A stretch of 45,848 bases of DNA from a virus: the IMG/VR virus record IMGVR_UViG_3300030109_002631, positions 1 through 45,848 of that record; one strand, given 5' to 3'. Below the pieces are notes generated by a model that ran no database searches, had not been told where the DNA came from, and saw only the letters and a list, made by a program, of their open reading frames with translations. Of this stretch, positions 1-9,813 are shown piece by piece (position 1 is the stretch's first letter; each line of letters opens with the position of its first letter). Position numbers and translations under genes: made by a program.

Positions 1-1
1 T

Positions 2-115
2 AGTGGTCTTGCTGGAGATTATGCACCTACCGAAGGTAGAGGTCTACCTTGGGGTGATGGTAAAACTGGAAATGTCAGAGCCGATTACAAAGTTAACCCA
101 GATACTTCAGGTTAA
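2..115 (+). CDS. 3' end of a + strand gene, unidentified
   Basis: The first bases read open on the + strand from base 2 to a TAA at 113-115, giving 37 residues that end KVNPDTSG. The stop lies 2 nt from the stop of the minus-strand gene that follows, so the two genes converge. The Gly/Asp-rich composition would suit a structural or secreted protein, but no family is recognised. The gene begins outside the window, showing that a + strand transcription unit lies to the left. Confidence 0.5.
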   Translation, partial: SGLAGDYAPTEGRGLPWGDGKTGNVRADYKVNPDTSG

Positions 116-117
116 TT

Positions 118-1170
118 TTAACTATCTGACTCAGCGATATACTCAGCTAGAGTTGGGGGTTTTTTATTTATTATTATCCCTACAGAATAGTCTGTGGGGG
201 AGAAGGATATATTTTTACCCACTACCCGATAGTTTCCTGAGTACTTGGGGTTATCTGTTTGTATGCGTATTACATCATTTTCGCTAAGATACGCACCAAC
301 AAAGCTACTCATACTATATTCATACTGAACATGTAAGTTAGCTCTAAATAATTTTTGTGCAAAATCTTTACACTTAGCAGGGGATTCTAAAGATTTATTA
401 GTTACTTCTAAATATGTTCTATCGAAAGCTTCCATGGCACTATCATGGATAAATGTCCCCTTAACACCATTAGCTCCATTAACTATAACAATAGTTGGAA
501 CCTTTTTATTTAATATACTGATGTCTGATATATTATTTTTTTCATCGTAAACTTGTACTACTGGGTCGCTATCGAGGTCAGATTCAAGCTCTATTATGAT
601 TTGCGACATTGAGCCATTATCTATTATGCGTGCTATATTAGGTCTAGGTAAAGTGCCTGATGTATCTATTGCTTGACTAAGCAATGTCTTTATTATGTCT
701 AATAGAGCTAAGGTTCCTCTCAGCGGAGGGCGAACTGAGGACACGACGGGCGTAGTATTGCCGATAATAGCTGTACCTAGCTTATTCTCTAGTTTAGCCA
801 TGGTAACTGCCTTAGCTATTGCTGCACCAGCGCTTAGTCCATCGAGGTTATCAGTTTCAGTTAAAGCTATCTTAGCTTTCTCACTCGTGCCTCCTAATAA
901 CATATATCCTAAAATGTCTTGAGCAGAGATTTCTATCTGATTAAAATCCATATTTACCATTTTTATCCAACCTCTGAAAAGAGGAGTACTATCGGTCTTG
1001 TTTAAATACAAACATACCTCTTTGTTCCATAACTTCCTCATTCCTCCCTGAGTATTGGGCACAGTAAAGCTTAAAGTAGATGCACTGAGCTGTCCGGGAT
1101 TATCGTAGGTTCCATCAGTATAATCTACGTCTACTCCTTCAATTGTAATTCTAGGTGAAATCTCGTTCAT
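118..1170 (-). CDS. Tail hub/baseplate-like protein
   Basis: The product is 350 aa and is the last gene of the minus-strand tail cluster. It begins MNEISPRITIEGV and looks like a soluble beta-rich protein: an N-terminal beta region (LSFTVPN, LYLNKTDSTPLFRGW), a central helical part and a C-terminal part with NDVIRIQTDN and GNYRVVGK. The phrase about a local frame (LFRGWI, then QDILGYML) resembles gp27/XkdQ-type tail hub proteins, which assemble at the tip of the tail tube. It overlaps the upstream fibre gene by 20 nt. The hub assignment rests mainly on position and general pattern and is tentative. Confidence 0.45.
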   Translation of the reverse strand: MNEISPRITIEGVDVDYTDGTYDNPGQLSASTLSFTVPNTQGGMRKLWNKEVCLYLNKTDSTPLFRGWIKMVNMDFNQIEISAQDILGYMLLGGTSEKAKIALTETDNLDGLSAGAAIAKAVTMAKLENKLGTAIIGNTTPVVSSVRPPLRGTLALLDIIKTLLSQAIDTSGTLPRPNIARIIDNGSMSQIIIELESDLDSDPVVQVYDEKNNISDISILNKKVPTIVIVNGANGVKGTFIHDSAMEAFDRTYLEVTNKSLESPAKCKDFAQKLFRANLHVQYEYSMSSFVGAYLSENDVIRIQTDNPKYSGNYRVVGKNISFSPTDYSVGIIINKKPPTLAEYIAESDS

Positions 1171-4100
1171 CGAGCACTCCTCCTAGAGGGAAAATGTCAG
1201 TCATTAATTTACCATCATTTTCTAACAAAGCTATTTCTTCGATGGTCATATTGAAAGTATAAGTTGTTATAGAACGAGGCCCACCAGCAGGTCTGTTTTC
1301 AGCTACGTTAGTAATGATACCCCAGAACCTTACAAAGGTTCCATCTTTTTGAGGTTCATCCCAGTAACATCTAACAGTATTAGAATGTAACTTTCTTACA
1401 GTATGTAAATGTCCATATAAACTTTCAGGAGCAGTTGCTCCAAATTGATTAGCTGCTGATGTTGATTCATCTCCAGTAGCAACACTTCCAAAACTAACAT
1501 CTTGGATAGTATCTCCCGTTCTAGCTATGAAAACTTTACCCTTTCTAGTAATAGCTGTAAAGTAATTACCTGCTCTAGTAACTGAGAAGCCACTAGTTAT
1601 AGGAAGAGAATTTAAATTATAAGCTGAGTCATCTACTTCTTTTACAAAAGCAACACTACCCTCAGTTGCATCAAATATATTCCATATCTCAGGGAATGAT
1701 TTTATACCAGACCCTGCACCGTTAGCAGTTCCTGAGCCACTTACTGCTATTCTCATTGCATATTTAGAACTACCTGACCAATCTGTTTTCAGAGCTTTTC
1801 CTATACTACCAGCCGTAGAAGTATCTTTTACAACATATAGATTAGGGAATGCAGCAATCTCAGCGTCGACTGGAGTTAGTTTAACATTACTACTTCCTTG
1901 TCTTTCTACCTTACTTACACCACCTATGATATCATAAATGTTAACTCTTCTTATTAAGAATTTAGCGTTAGTAGCTCCAACTAAATCAGTAGGTTCATAA
2001 TCACTGCCTATATCTTCTCCATAAGTTAAATAGAGTTCATCAAGAGCTGCGTTAGTTCCATTACTGGTACCACTTGCTACCCACAAAGGTCGTTCATCTA
2101 TGTTAGATGCACCACCGGGGTCAGTACAAATAGCTATATATTTAAATGCACCAATATCATCAGCTGTACCTAATACACTCAAACTTTCTCCTGTAAGAGC
2201 ATCTATCTTAAGTACTCCTCCAAATTCAGCAGAAGCAGTAGCACCAACATTTGTAATAGTGTTACCTGTAATTAATAAATCTGTAGTTTGTGTAGCTGTC
2301 GTTGCATCAAATTGTCCTCCACATAATTCTTCTAGCTTAACTGACTCCCAATCTAAAGGCATGTCAAAAGACACGTATCCCGACTGAGAAAGAGAATTCG
2401 TCTCAGTATCGTAAGCATAAGTGCTAGTGTTTCTCAGTTCAAGTTGAGCTTTAGTAGTATCTTCAAATTCTACTTCTTTCCAGTACGCATGCTGTTTACT
2501 AGAAGTATCTGTTCCATATACAGCTTTATCATCTATAGCTAAATAAGAAACTCCAGCTATTTTATATCGTTCAGCATCTGTAACTGAACTTCCTGATAGT
2601 GTTTTTCCTATCAGTGTATTAGCATAATTATTAATATTAAATCCTACTTTATTAGTTTTACTATCCCACAATAAGACTATGTATTCCATAGCATTACGTG
2701 TATTACCTGCAATATCATTCCATGTTTGTGTGTTAGCACCTGAAAGGGATACTAAATTAGAACTACCATTCTTAACAGCTTCAGCTGTATAATCAGCAGT
2801 AAAATTACCTGAAGCAACAGGAGCCACATCAATCTTAGTAAATGAACCAGATGTAACATTACTCATGGTACTCAATCCTGCTGGTGTAATCCTATAAACA
2901 TTAGGTTGGTTAGTAATTATAGAACTTACTTCTGTATCTGTCATATTTGATGCACTAGAAGGTTCTACTGACATACGTGTTAAATGATACTGTGGAGTAA
3001 ATCTACCAAAATCATCAATAATAAACTGGTCTGTTCTATAAGCCTGAGTGGTAGTTGCTACTCCATCTCGTGCCCAATCAGAACCTGCTCCTGTTGTAAA
3101 TCCACTGTAAACAACCGAAGCCTGACCATTAAGACCATCAGGTCGTGTCATGTACGTATAACTTACTGGTTTAGTAGCTGAGGTCTGAACAGTGTTGTTA
3201 TTAAAGAAATAAGACCCTGTGGTTTCCCATTGAAATGCAGGGTTAAAAAAGACTTTACCATTATCATATCTATAATTTTTTAAAGATATATTAGAAGCAG
3301 CAGCCCTGCTCTGTGAAAAATCTAAAGTAACAGTTCGTAAGGGGTCATCTGCTTTTTTGATAGGTGAACCAGCTGAGACATATCCAATAGGATAATAATC
3401 AGCATCATCTCCCTGTACACATACAAATAATTTAAGATAATTAAAGGCATCATTTGTGTCATAATCTGTAGTTCCACCATCCACTTTAGGGTTAGTATAA
3501 GTTATTTTCAAAACTTTTGAAATCAATCCTCCAGTGCTAGTAATTGCATTCATACCAGCTGCTCCACTGAGGGCAGCGGCCGATAAAGTCTTAGTTAAAG
3601 TTACTAAAGAACTACCTGCACCACCAAGAGAAGTTGCCGCAGTTCCTGTAGCTACCATTGAATAATCTACTATACAATCTACTTCTACAGTAACACTACT
3701 AATTGAGTTTAATTGAGCAGCAGTGGCTAAAGGAGGAGCAAATAAATAAAGAACTTTACCTCCTTCTTTCTCAAAAATAGAATTATCAATACCTGATTTA
3801 ACTGTTTTGTTTTCTAAACGCATAATACCAGTTGCTTCACTGTCACTTATTGTAGTCCCAGTAATAGTAGCATCTTGCGTAAAGGGAGTGAGATTAGCAC
3901 TCTCGTCATTATTAGCATAGAATCTTGAAACGATTCCTTTTGAATTGATAGTTCTTACAACAGGGTTAAAGGTACCGGATGCAGTATATGTATGTTTAGC
4001 AGTTCCTGTCTCAATTGGTTCAGTAAACTGTACCCATTCGTAGTTAGCTTCTTCAAGTTTATTAGAAGGACCATCATCCCAATCTATATACATAGCTCTT

Positions 4101-4180
4101 ACATCATCATCTTTAAAGACAAATGTAGCTGTCTGTTCTGTATAAACAGTTGTGTTAGTAGGACTCCATGTAACGCTCAT
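1151..4180 (-). CDS. Large tail/fibre protein with PKD-like N-terminus
   Basis: The protein is 1009 aa. I chose the ATG at 4180 (MSVTWSPTNTTVYTEQ) because it overlaps the stop of the upstream gene as ATGA; an in-frame ATG 18 nt upstream is less likely. The N-terminus has a PKD-like pattern (YIDWDDGPSN, then AKHTYTASGTF, VVRTINSKG), as in extracellular beta-sandwich proteins. The rest is Thr/Ser/Gly-rich beta-strand sequence without membrane segments. The C-terminus includes YGHLHTVRKLHSNTVRCYW and a FVRFWGIITNVAENRP stretch typical of tail-associated proteins. It is probably a baseplate or fibre component, cotranscribed with the genes on both sides. Confidence 0.55.
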   Translation of the reverse strand: MSVTWSPTNTTVYTEQTATFVFKDDDVRAMYIDWDDGPSNKLEEANYEWVQFTEPIETGTAKHTYTASGTFNPVVRTINSKGIVSRFYANNDESANLTPFTQDATITGTTISDSEATGIMRLENKTVKSGIDNSIFEKEGGKVLYLFAPPLATAAQLNSISSVTVEVDCIVDYSMVATGTAATSLGGAGSSLVTLTKTLSAAALSGAAGMNAITSTGGLISKVLKITYTNPKVDGGTTDYDTNDAFNYLKLFVCVQGDDADYYPIGYVSAGSPIKKADDPLRTVTLDFSQSRAAASNISLKNYRYDNGKVFFNPAFQWETTGSYFFNNNTVQTSATKPVSYTYMTRPDGLNGQASVVYSGFTTGAGSDWARDGVATTTQAYRTDQFIIDDFGRFTPQYHLTRMSVEPSSASNMTDTEVSSIITNQPNVYRITPAGLSTMSNVTSGSFTKIDVAPVASGNFTADYTAEAVKNGSSNLVSLSGANTQTWNDIAGNTRNAMEYIVLLWDSKTNKVGFNINNYANTLIGKTLSGSSVTDAERYKIAGVSYLAIDDKAVYGTDTSSKQHAYWKEVEFEDTTKAQLELRNTSTYAYDTETNSLSQSGYVSFDMPLDWESVKLEELCGGQFDATTATQTTDLLITGNTITNVGATASAEFGGVLKIDALTGESLSVLGTADDIGAFKYIAICTDPGGASNIDERPLWVASGTSNGTNAALDELYLTYGEDIGSDYEPTDLVGATNAKFLIRRVNIYDIIGGVSKVERQGSSNVKLTPVDAEIAAFPNLYVVKDTSTAGSIGKALKTDWSGSSKYAMRIAVSGSGTANGAGSGIKSFPEIWNIFDATEGSVAFVKEVDDSAYNLNSLPITSGFSVTRAGNYFTAITRKGKVFIARTGDTIQDVSFGSVATGDESTSAANQFGATAPESLYGHLHTVRKLHSNTVRCYWDEPQKDGTFVRFWGIITNVAENRPAGGPRSITTYTFNMTIEEIALLENDGKLMTDIFPLGGVLDERDFT

Positions 4181-7100
4181 AATGCAGTACCTCTCCATGC
4201 TGTCGTATTACTCATAGCTACCTGAGTTCTTCCTCTACCTCTTACATTATGGTAATCAAACAAAGCAATCCTACCATAGTGAGTATATGTAGTATCTGCT
4301 GCGCCCGTTCCTGTTTTATCTAACAAGTAAGGATTATTATAAATATATTCTCCTGAGGTTTCAACAAATTGTACATCATTTTTAGTTTTATCTATTTCAT
4401 AATAAACAATTTCTTCTATAATACCTTCGTATCTACCTACACTTCCACTACCTATGTAAGTAACAGCAGTAGAACTGACTGCACTTGGTGCTGTACCGTT
4501 GTAAGCTTCTTCTTTACCGTTAACATATAATGCAAACTTTTTAACACCAGTTTGTTGGTATCGTACTGCAATTTGATAATTTACATCATTGTCTCTATCT
4601 AACTGAGTAGTTCCTGTTAATGAAACTCCTCTTTGTTGTACTACTACATTACCAGCAGCGTTAATAGATACTTCAAAACCATCACTACTTGCAGTTCCTT
4701 TTGAATATAAACTTCCACCACTTGCACTTGTAAGCATTGGTGTAGTATGTAATAAGAATAAATAATCTGTTGAACTAGTCATTGCTGCTCCTGAAGCATG
4801 TGGGAATTGTAAAAATCCATCTCCTCCAGTAGCGTATTTAGTTGCTCGGAAACCGTAACCCTGAAGACCTATAGGGTCTGCTCTACCATGAGCCCCTGAG
4901 GTCAAGGAACCACTAGAAAAACCATCTGTAGGTTTATAGAAGGTATATGCAGGACATGCTCCACTATTACCTGACTCATTAAGAGGCATCCATAATTCAG
5001 CATTACAGTATTTATTAGATATAGGGGCATCGTTAACGAATAACATTCTATACCATACATCATCACCTGATTCTTCCCACGTAAAATTAATTCCACTAAG
5101 GTTCTCATTTTGTAGTTCATATAAATTAGTTTCTTTATCTAATACATTAAACGCTGGACCTACTTGCATATTATTAATCATAGGTAATTCGTCATGGTAT
5201 CTAAATAAATAATGTGGTTTTATTAAATGCCAATCTGGTTCATCAGCAGCAGTATTATAATCGTTACCGTATAGGGTTGCACTTTGGTCAGCGGTTGGAC
5301 TGAATAAATTGATTGTGGTAACAAAGTCTTCGCTTGGTCCACTGTTATTTTTCTTTACGACCTGTGATATATCGAAAGGGGTTTGATAACCAGAATATAC
5401 AGTTTGTATATCTACTTCTCCTCCTTCTCCCGTATCTTCATCGAAGGCTCCAAAGCCATAATCTTTTGTTAAATCTAAATTAGTTTCGCTTTTTTCAGCT
5501 TTATCTAAAATCCAAGACTTTCCATAAACACCAGCCTTGGAAGAAGTTCCTACTAAAGCATTAGCTGCCTCAGTTGCATTCCAATTATAAGTCCATTCGT
5601 TCCATGTAGACCCTGTATTAGCAGCAGCTGGTGCTACTGTCCCTGAAAGAAGAGCTATTGTATCATAATATTTTGAAGTGTTACGTGCTTGAGCATTCAT
5701 AACATAAGTACCAGCAGCCTGAACAGCAGCATTACCCTTGAATCCCGTTCCTGCGAATACAAAACCACTCTGACTGGCGAAACTATCAGGTTCTCCGTCA
5801 GCAAACAGGGTACCATCTCCGGGATATAAAGCTAAATTAATCCAATACTTTCGTGGACATATATACCATGGATTACCTACTTTAAAATCAGCTCTTACTG
5901 AATCTAAAGGCATATCAAAGAAAATAACATCACCATCTCTTTTTCTTAACTGCCTTAATCCCTGAACATATAAACCTTGTGCATCTACGAATTCTCCTGT
6001 TCCTCCTGTTAAATAGAAAGGGTCTGTCATAGCACCACCATCTGCCCTATAAGCTATATATTCTGTATCTCCTAAAGTAGCTTCGTCAAATATATGTGGG
6101 TCATCTACTTGTAATACTCCTCCATTATAAGAGGATAAAGCAGAATCATCATCATATTTTGGAGCAGCTATAATTTTAGCAGCACATAAAGAGTTTTCAC
6201 GCTTAGCCCATCCATATACCATATTGTCTTGAGGAGCAGCATAATTAACTACTAAACCATCAGCTACAGTACCTGCTGAAACATCGCGGTCGATATTAGC
6301 AAACGTTGCAGTCAATGATACATTATTGAGTGTGTTACTACTTTTACCATTGTAATCACCTTCTCGTTTATTACCATCAGCATACGTTATAACAATAGTA
6401 CCTTTTGCATCTGGAAATAGAGAAGCATCATCTAAAACTAAAGTAGAAGGATTAGTTCCTTGTGCACCATCAACAGTAGTTTGAGCTCCATTACATACAT
6501 TAATTCTCATAGCTCCTTTTTGAGTAAATCCATCTGTACTGAGAACTGTATTAGCACTGCCAGTATATTGTAATAAAGATAATGGGGCTACAGGTGTACT
6601 GTCTGCGGGAATATTTCCTTTAGTTACATAAGAAGGTAATTTACCACTATCATTTCGACCTTCACTAGTTCCAGTTCCTCTACTATAATCTGAAAATAAA
6701 TCTTTACCTCGCTGTTGGATATATTTAGAAGACTGTGTTCCTGAAGTTTGCAAATTAAATCCAGATGAATACCATAGATTAGTACTATGCATATCTTGCC
6801 GACTTAATTTACTAAAATTATCTGAAGCAAAACCACTCCATAATAACCATCCTGTATAATCATTACCATACCCAGTACGTGCGCCCGTAGCGTATAAATC
6901 ACCAATTCCATTTTCAAAGCCAATAGATATGTAAGCTGGCATATATCTTTTAGGTAATTCTATACCTCTTGCATCAGGGAACTGAGAGAAACCTCCCACA
7001 TTCATGTTACTATACGAAGATATATTATCTGTAAGAGAACTATTATAATCAAGAAGTGTTCCTGAGTTAGTAGTAGTGTAATTACACCCCATATATCCTG

Positions 7101-9810
7101 TAATTGTACTTTCACGTATAGTAATAGGTCTTGATAATATACCAGAACCTGCTGAATTATTCTCAGTTTGAGAATTGAAATTGTTAAGAGTGACACTATC
7201 TACATGAACAGTGACTCCTCTTTCTCCAGCTTTCTCTGTAGCTGTATCATATAAAATTGTTTGTGAAGATGAACCTAAACCCCAGAAGCCATCTGTATTT
7301 TTAGCGTTACTACCAGTAGCTGTTTTATCAATATATCTATAATTCTGACACCATATATACATATATTTTGGAAACATTTGCACCGCATTAGTTGTGTCCC
7401 TTGCAGCAGGGTAACCAGCTTCACCATCTGCGGTAGCATATGTAGAATATGGTCTTATTACATTATTAGATGCACTATATCCAGCAGCACCTACTGCATT
7501 ACCATTACTATCATATCCACCCGAACATGGGAAATACACGGGTAAAGAAGGGATAAGAGGATTACCTATAGCAGTTTCGTCTGTTTCTCCCTGTGATAAA
7601 TATGCTCTTACAATTGCCGATTTGTTATTATTAGTCGCTGGGTCAGCAGTAGCTCCGCTTCCTATTTCTGCTCCTTGCAGAGAAAACACAAATCTTAAAT
7701 CAAAGAATTCGTTCATCTGTAATTTAACACATGGTTCATAATTATTAGTTGTGGCAGCTCTTAAATTAGTTACACTTTTTCCAGCTGTAGTTACAGTAGG
7801 GTCTAACAAAGCTCCTTCACATAATATCCTAGCATCTGCATCGATTGAAGTTCCTGCTTCAGTGTATGAACCTCTGTAGCCTTTACTTCCAACTAATTGA
7901 TAAAGACCATCTGCATCAGCATTACTGTATGCGTATAAACTCTTTCTCGTAGCCAGAGGGGATGCCACTATGTAACTATTTTCATGGTCCTCCGAGTCAT
8001 CAATAAATCTCTGGAATGCTATACCTCCTATATTCTTTTTGTCTGTGAAAAGTCTATCTCCAGATAAATAAGCATCATCCAATCCTCTTGCTACATATCT
8101 ATCCATAGTTTCACCAGACAATGCCTCATAATTACTGAGTGTTACAACAAAACTTCTTAAGAAAGTGCGCATTGGATTAGTTGTACCAGTTATATACTGG
8201 TCAGTTCCACCAAAGTTAGAGCCTGAATCAGTAGCATCAACAAACTTTTTAGCTTTGATTGCATAATCACCAGACGCTGCTCCACTTGCGAAAATAGTTC
8301 CATCCATCTTAGAAACATTAATTTTCATATTTACAAAAGGAGCTACAGCATTACTGCCTCCTCCTGTATCACCTATACGGCCAGAAGCATCAGAAGCAAT
8401 AGCCCCTATAGTTACAGAAGTACTTGTATCTCTTGCAATTCCATTAGTATCGAAGAGAAAAACAGTATCACTGGCTGACCAAGCTGAACCAGAAGTAAAT
8501 CCACCTACTCTTTTAGTAGCTGAGTCATAATAAGAAACATAAAGAAATTTTGTAGCAGAAGCAAAAGTTGCATTGTTAGTAATAATATCGGTTGAAATAG
8601 GCTTTGGACTAAAATTAGCACTCAATATAGCTGTTTCGACAGGTCTTTTATCAACAGCACCTGATGAATCATAGGGTACACCCAAAGCTAATGCATTATC
8701 TAAAGCAATTGGATAAGGAATTACGGGGCCACCAATAACTGTAAATTGAGGGTTGATTGATTTTGTGTCTCCATAAACTACATTAGAGTTAGGAGCAGAC
8801 GAAGTCCATGACCATATATGGCTCATTTCAAGTGAGGTACCTCCCTCAGCTGAGACTTCGTTTGATAATTGTAAAAAGGTCTGAGACCAAGGAGTACTGG
8901 AATCAGGGTCCATAGTAGATAAAGTCTCATTTGTAGGACTTTTACCTAAGAATTCGAAAATTGTATTATTTTTAGTTAATTCAGGAGGCTCTGTATCAGA
9001 AGATGGATTTGATTTAACAAAATTAATATTTCCTTTAATGTCGTTATATTTCCAAATTGGTGCAAACACTGTGTATTTATTTAATCCAGTTCGGTTATCA
9101 TATTTATTAGTCCAAAAACCATGTGGTTTCTTTCTATTTCTAGGTCTAACAAAAATAACTCTGTTTGACATTGCACCTTTACCATCAGTTGTATCACTAA
9201 TATTTCTTCCAAAATATCTACGCATGAATTGACCACCTGATTCTTCAGGGTCTTCTCCAATATGAAACATAGAATAGTCTCCACCTGCATGAACCTTTTC
9301 AGCAGCTTCTTCTGGCCAAAGATATTCGTCAGAAAATAGATTTCTTCCTCCACCATGTGTACCCACTGTAGGAACACTACCTAATGATTTACCTGCACCA
9401 TCAAAGTTTTCTTCTAAAATAGGTATATTTTCATCAAAGGTAGTAGTAGTAACAAATAATGAATCACCTCCACTACCACTTGTACCCAAATGCATTCCTC
9501 CTTCTTTTATTTGAGTACCTTCTTTAGCTTTATATAACGCTACTTGGGGTAATTTTCCAGTTTTAGTTAAATCAGTAGAAGATGGAGTTATTGTTAAAAA
9601 CCCTCCAACTAATTTACCTCCTCCAAAAGGAGGGTCAGGAGGTGTACTACCAGAAAAAACAATACGATTAGCTCCAGCAGCTCCTTTAAGTGTTAAAGTA
9701 CTAGCTTCAGCTGTAGGTAAATCTTTAAATTGTGATAATAATTTAACTGCCCCACTTGTAGAGATAGGGACTCTTCTATAAAATGAATTATTCTTTACTT
9801 GTATTGCCAT
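4177..9810 (-). CDS. Giant tail fibre protein with C-terminal LamG-like domain
   Basis: At 1877 aa this is the longest product in the window. It lies directly downstream of the tape measure gene (3 nt gap) and has a GGAAGGTAAAGA ribosome-binding region before ATG 9810. Most of the chain is Ser/Thr/Gly/Asn-rich and beta-structured. Near the C-terminus (about residues 1660-1830) a concanavalin/LamG-like segment is visible: FLQFPHASGAAM, then YLFLLHTTPML, FALYVNGKEEAYNG and VTYIGSGSVGRYEGIIEEI. Such domains bind carbohydrate, so the protein probably contributes to host-surface recognition. It ends RGTAL, with its stop overlapping the next start. The exact virion location is inference. Confidence 0.6.
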   Translation of the reverse strand: MAIQVKNNSFYRRVPISTSGAVKLLSQFKDLPTAEASTLTLKGAAGANRIVFSGSTPPDPPFGGGKLVGGFLTITPSSTDLTKTGKLPQVALYKAKEGTQIKEGGMHLGTSGSGGDSLFVTTTTFDENIPILEENFDGAGKSLGSVPTVGTHGGGRNLFSDEYLWPEEAAEKVHAGGDYSMFHIGEDPEESGGQFMRRYFGRNISDTTDGKGAMSNRVIFVRPRNRKKPHGFWTNKYDNRTGLNKYTVFAPIWKYNDIKGNINFVKSNPSSDTEPPELTKNNTIFEFLGKSPTNETLSTMDPDSSTPWSQTFLQLSNEVSAEGGTSLEMSHIWSWTSSAPNSNVVYGDTKSINPQFTVIGGPVIPYPIALDNALALGVPYDSSGAVDKRPVETAILSANFSPKPISTDIITNNATFASATKFLYVSYYDSATKRVGGFTSGSAWSASDTVFLFDTNGIARDTSTSVTIGAIASDASGRIGDTGGGSNAVAPFVNMKINVSKMDGTIFASGAASGDYAIKAKKFVDATDSGSNFGGTDQYITGTTNPMRTFLRSFVVTLSNYEALSGETMDRYVARGLDDAYLSGDRLFTDKKNIGGIAFQRFIDDSEDHENSYIVASPLATRKSLYAYSNADADGLYQLVGSKGYRGSYTEAGTSIDADARILCEGALLDPTVTTAGKSVTNLRAATTNNYEPCVKLQMNEFFDLRFVFSLQGAEIGSGATADPATNNNKSAIVRAYLSQGETDETAIGNPLIPSLPVYFPCSGGYDSNGNAVGAAGYSASNNVIRPYSTYATADGEAGYPAARDTTNAVQMFPKYMYIWCQNYRYIDKTATGSNAKNTDGFWGLGSSSQTILYDTATEKAGERGVTVHVDSVTLNNFNSQTENNSAGSGILSRPITIRESTITGYMGCNYTTTNSGTLLDYNSSLTDNISSYSNMNVGGFSQFPDARGIELPKRYMPAYISIGFENGIGDLYATGARTGYGNDYTGWLLWSGFASDNFSKLSRQDMHSTNLWYSSGFNLQTSGTQSSKYIQQRGKDLFSDYSRGTGTSEGRNDSGKLPSYVTKGNIPADSTPVAPLSLLQYTGSANTVLSTDGFTQKGAMRINVCNGAQTTVDGAQGTNPSTLVLDDASLFPDAKGTIVITYADGNKREGDYNGKSSNTLNNVSLTATFANIDRDVSAGTVADGLVVNYAAPQDNMVYGWAKRENSLCAAKIIAAPKYDDDSALSSYNGGVLQVDDPHIFDEATLGDTEYIAYRADGGAMTDPFYLTGGTGEFVDAQGLYVQGLRQLRKRDGDVIFFDMPLDSVRADFKVGNPWYICPRKYWINLALYPGDGTLFADGEPDSFASQSGFVFAGTGFKGNAAVQAAGTYVMNAQARNTSKYYDTIALLSGTVAPAAANTGSTWNEWTYNWNATEAANALVGTSSKAGVYGKSWILDKAEKSETNLDLTKDYGFGAFDEDTGEGGEVDIQTVYSGYQTPFDISQVVKKNNSGPSEDFVTTINLFSPTADQSATLYGNDYNTAADEPDWHLIKPHYLFRYHDELPMINNMQVGPAFNVLDKETNLYELQNENLSGINFTWEESGDDVWYRMLFVNDAPISNKYCNAELWMPLNESGNSGACPAYTFYKPTDGFSSGSLTSGAHGRADPIGLQGYGFRATKYATGGDGFLQFPHASGAAMTSSTDYLFLLHTTPMLTSASGGSLYSKGTASSDGFEVSINAAGNVVVQQRGVSLTGTTQLDRDNDVNYQIAVRYQQTGVKKFALYVNGKEEAYNGTAPSAVSSTAVTYIGSGSVGRYEGIIEEIVYYEIDKTKNDVQFVETSGEYIYNNPYLLDKTGTGAADTTYTHYGRIALFDYHNVRGRGRTQVAMSNTTAWRGTAL

Positions 9811-9813
9811 TCT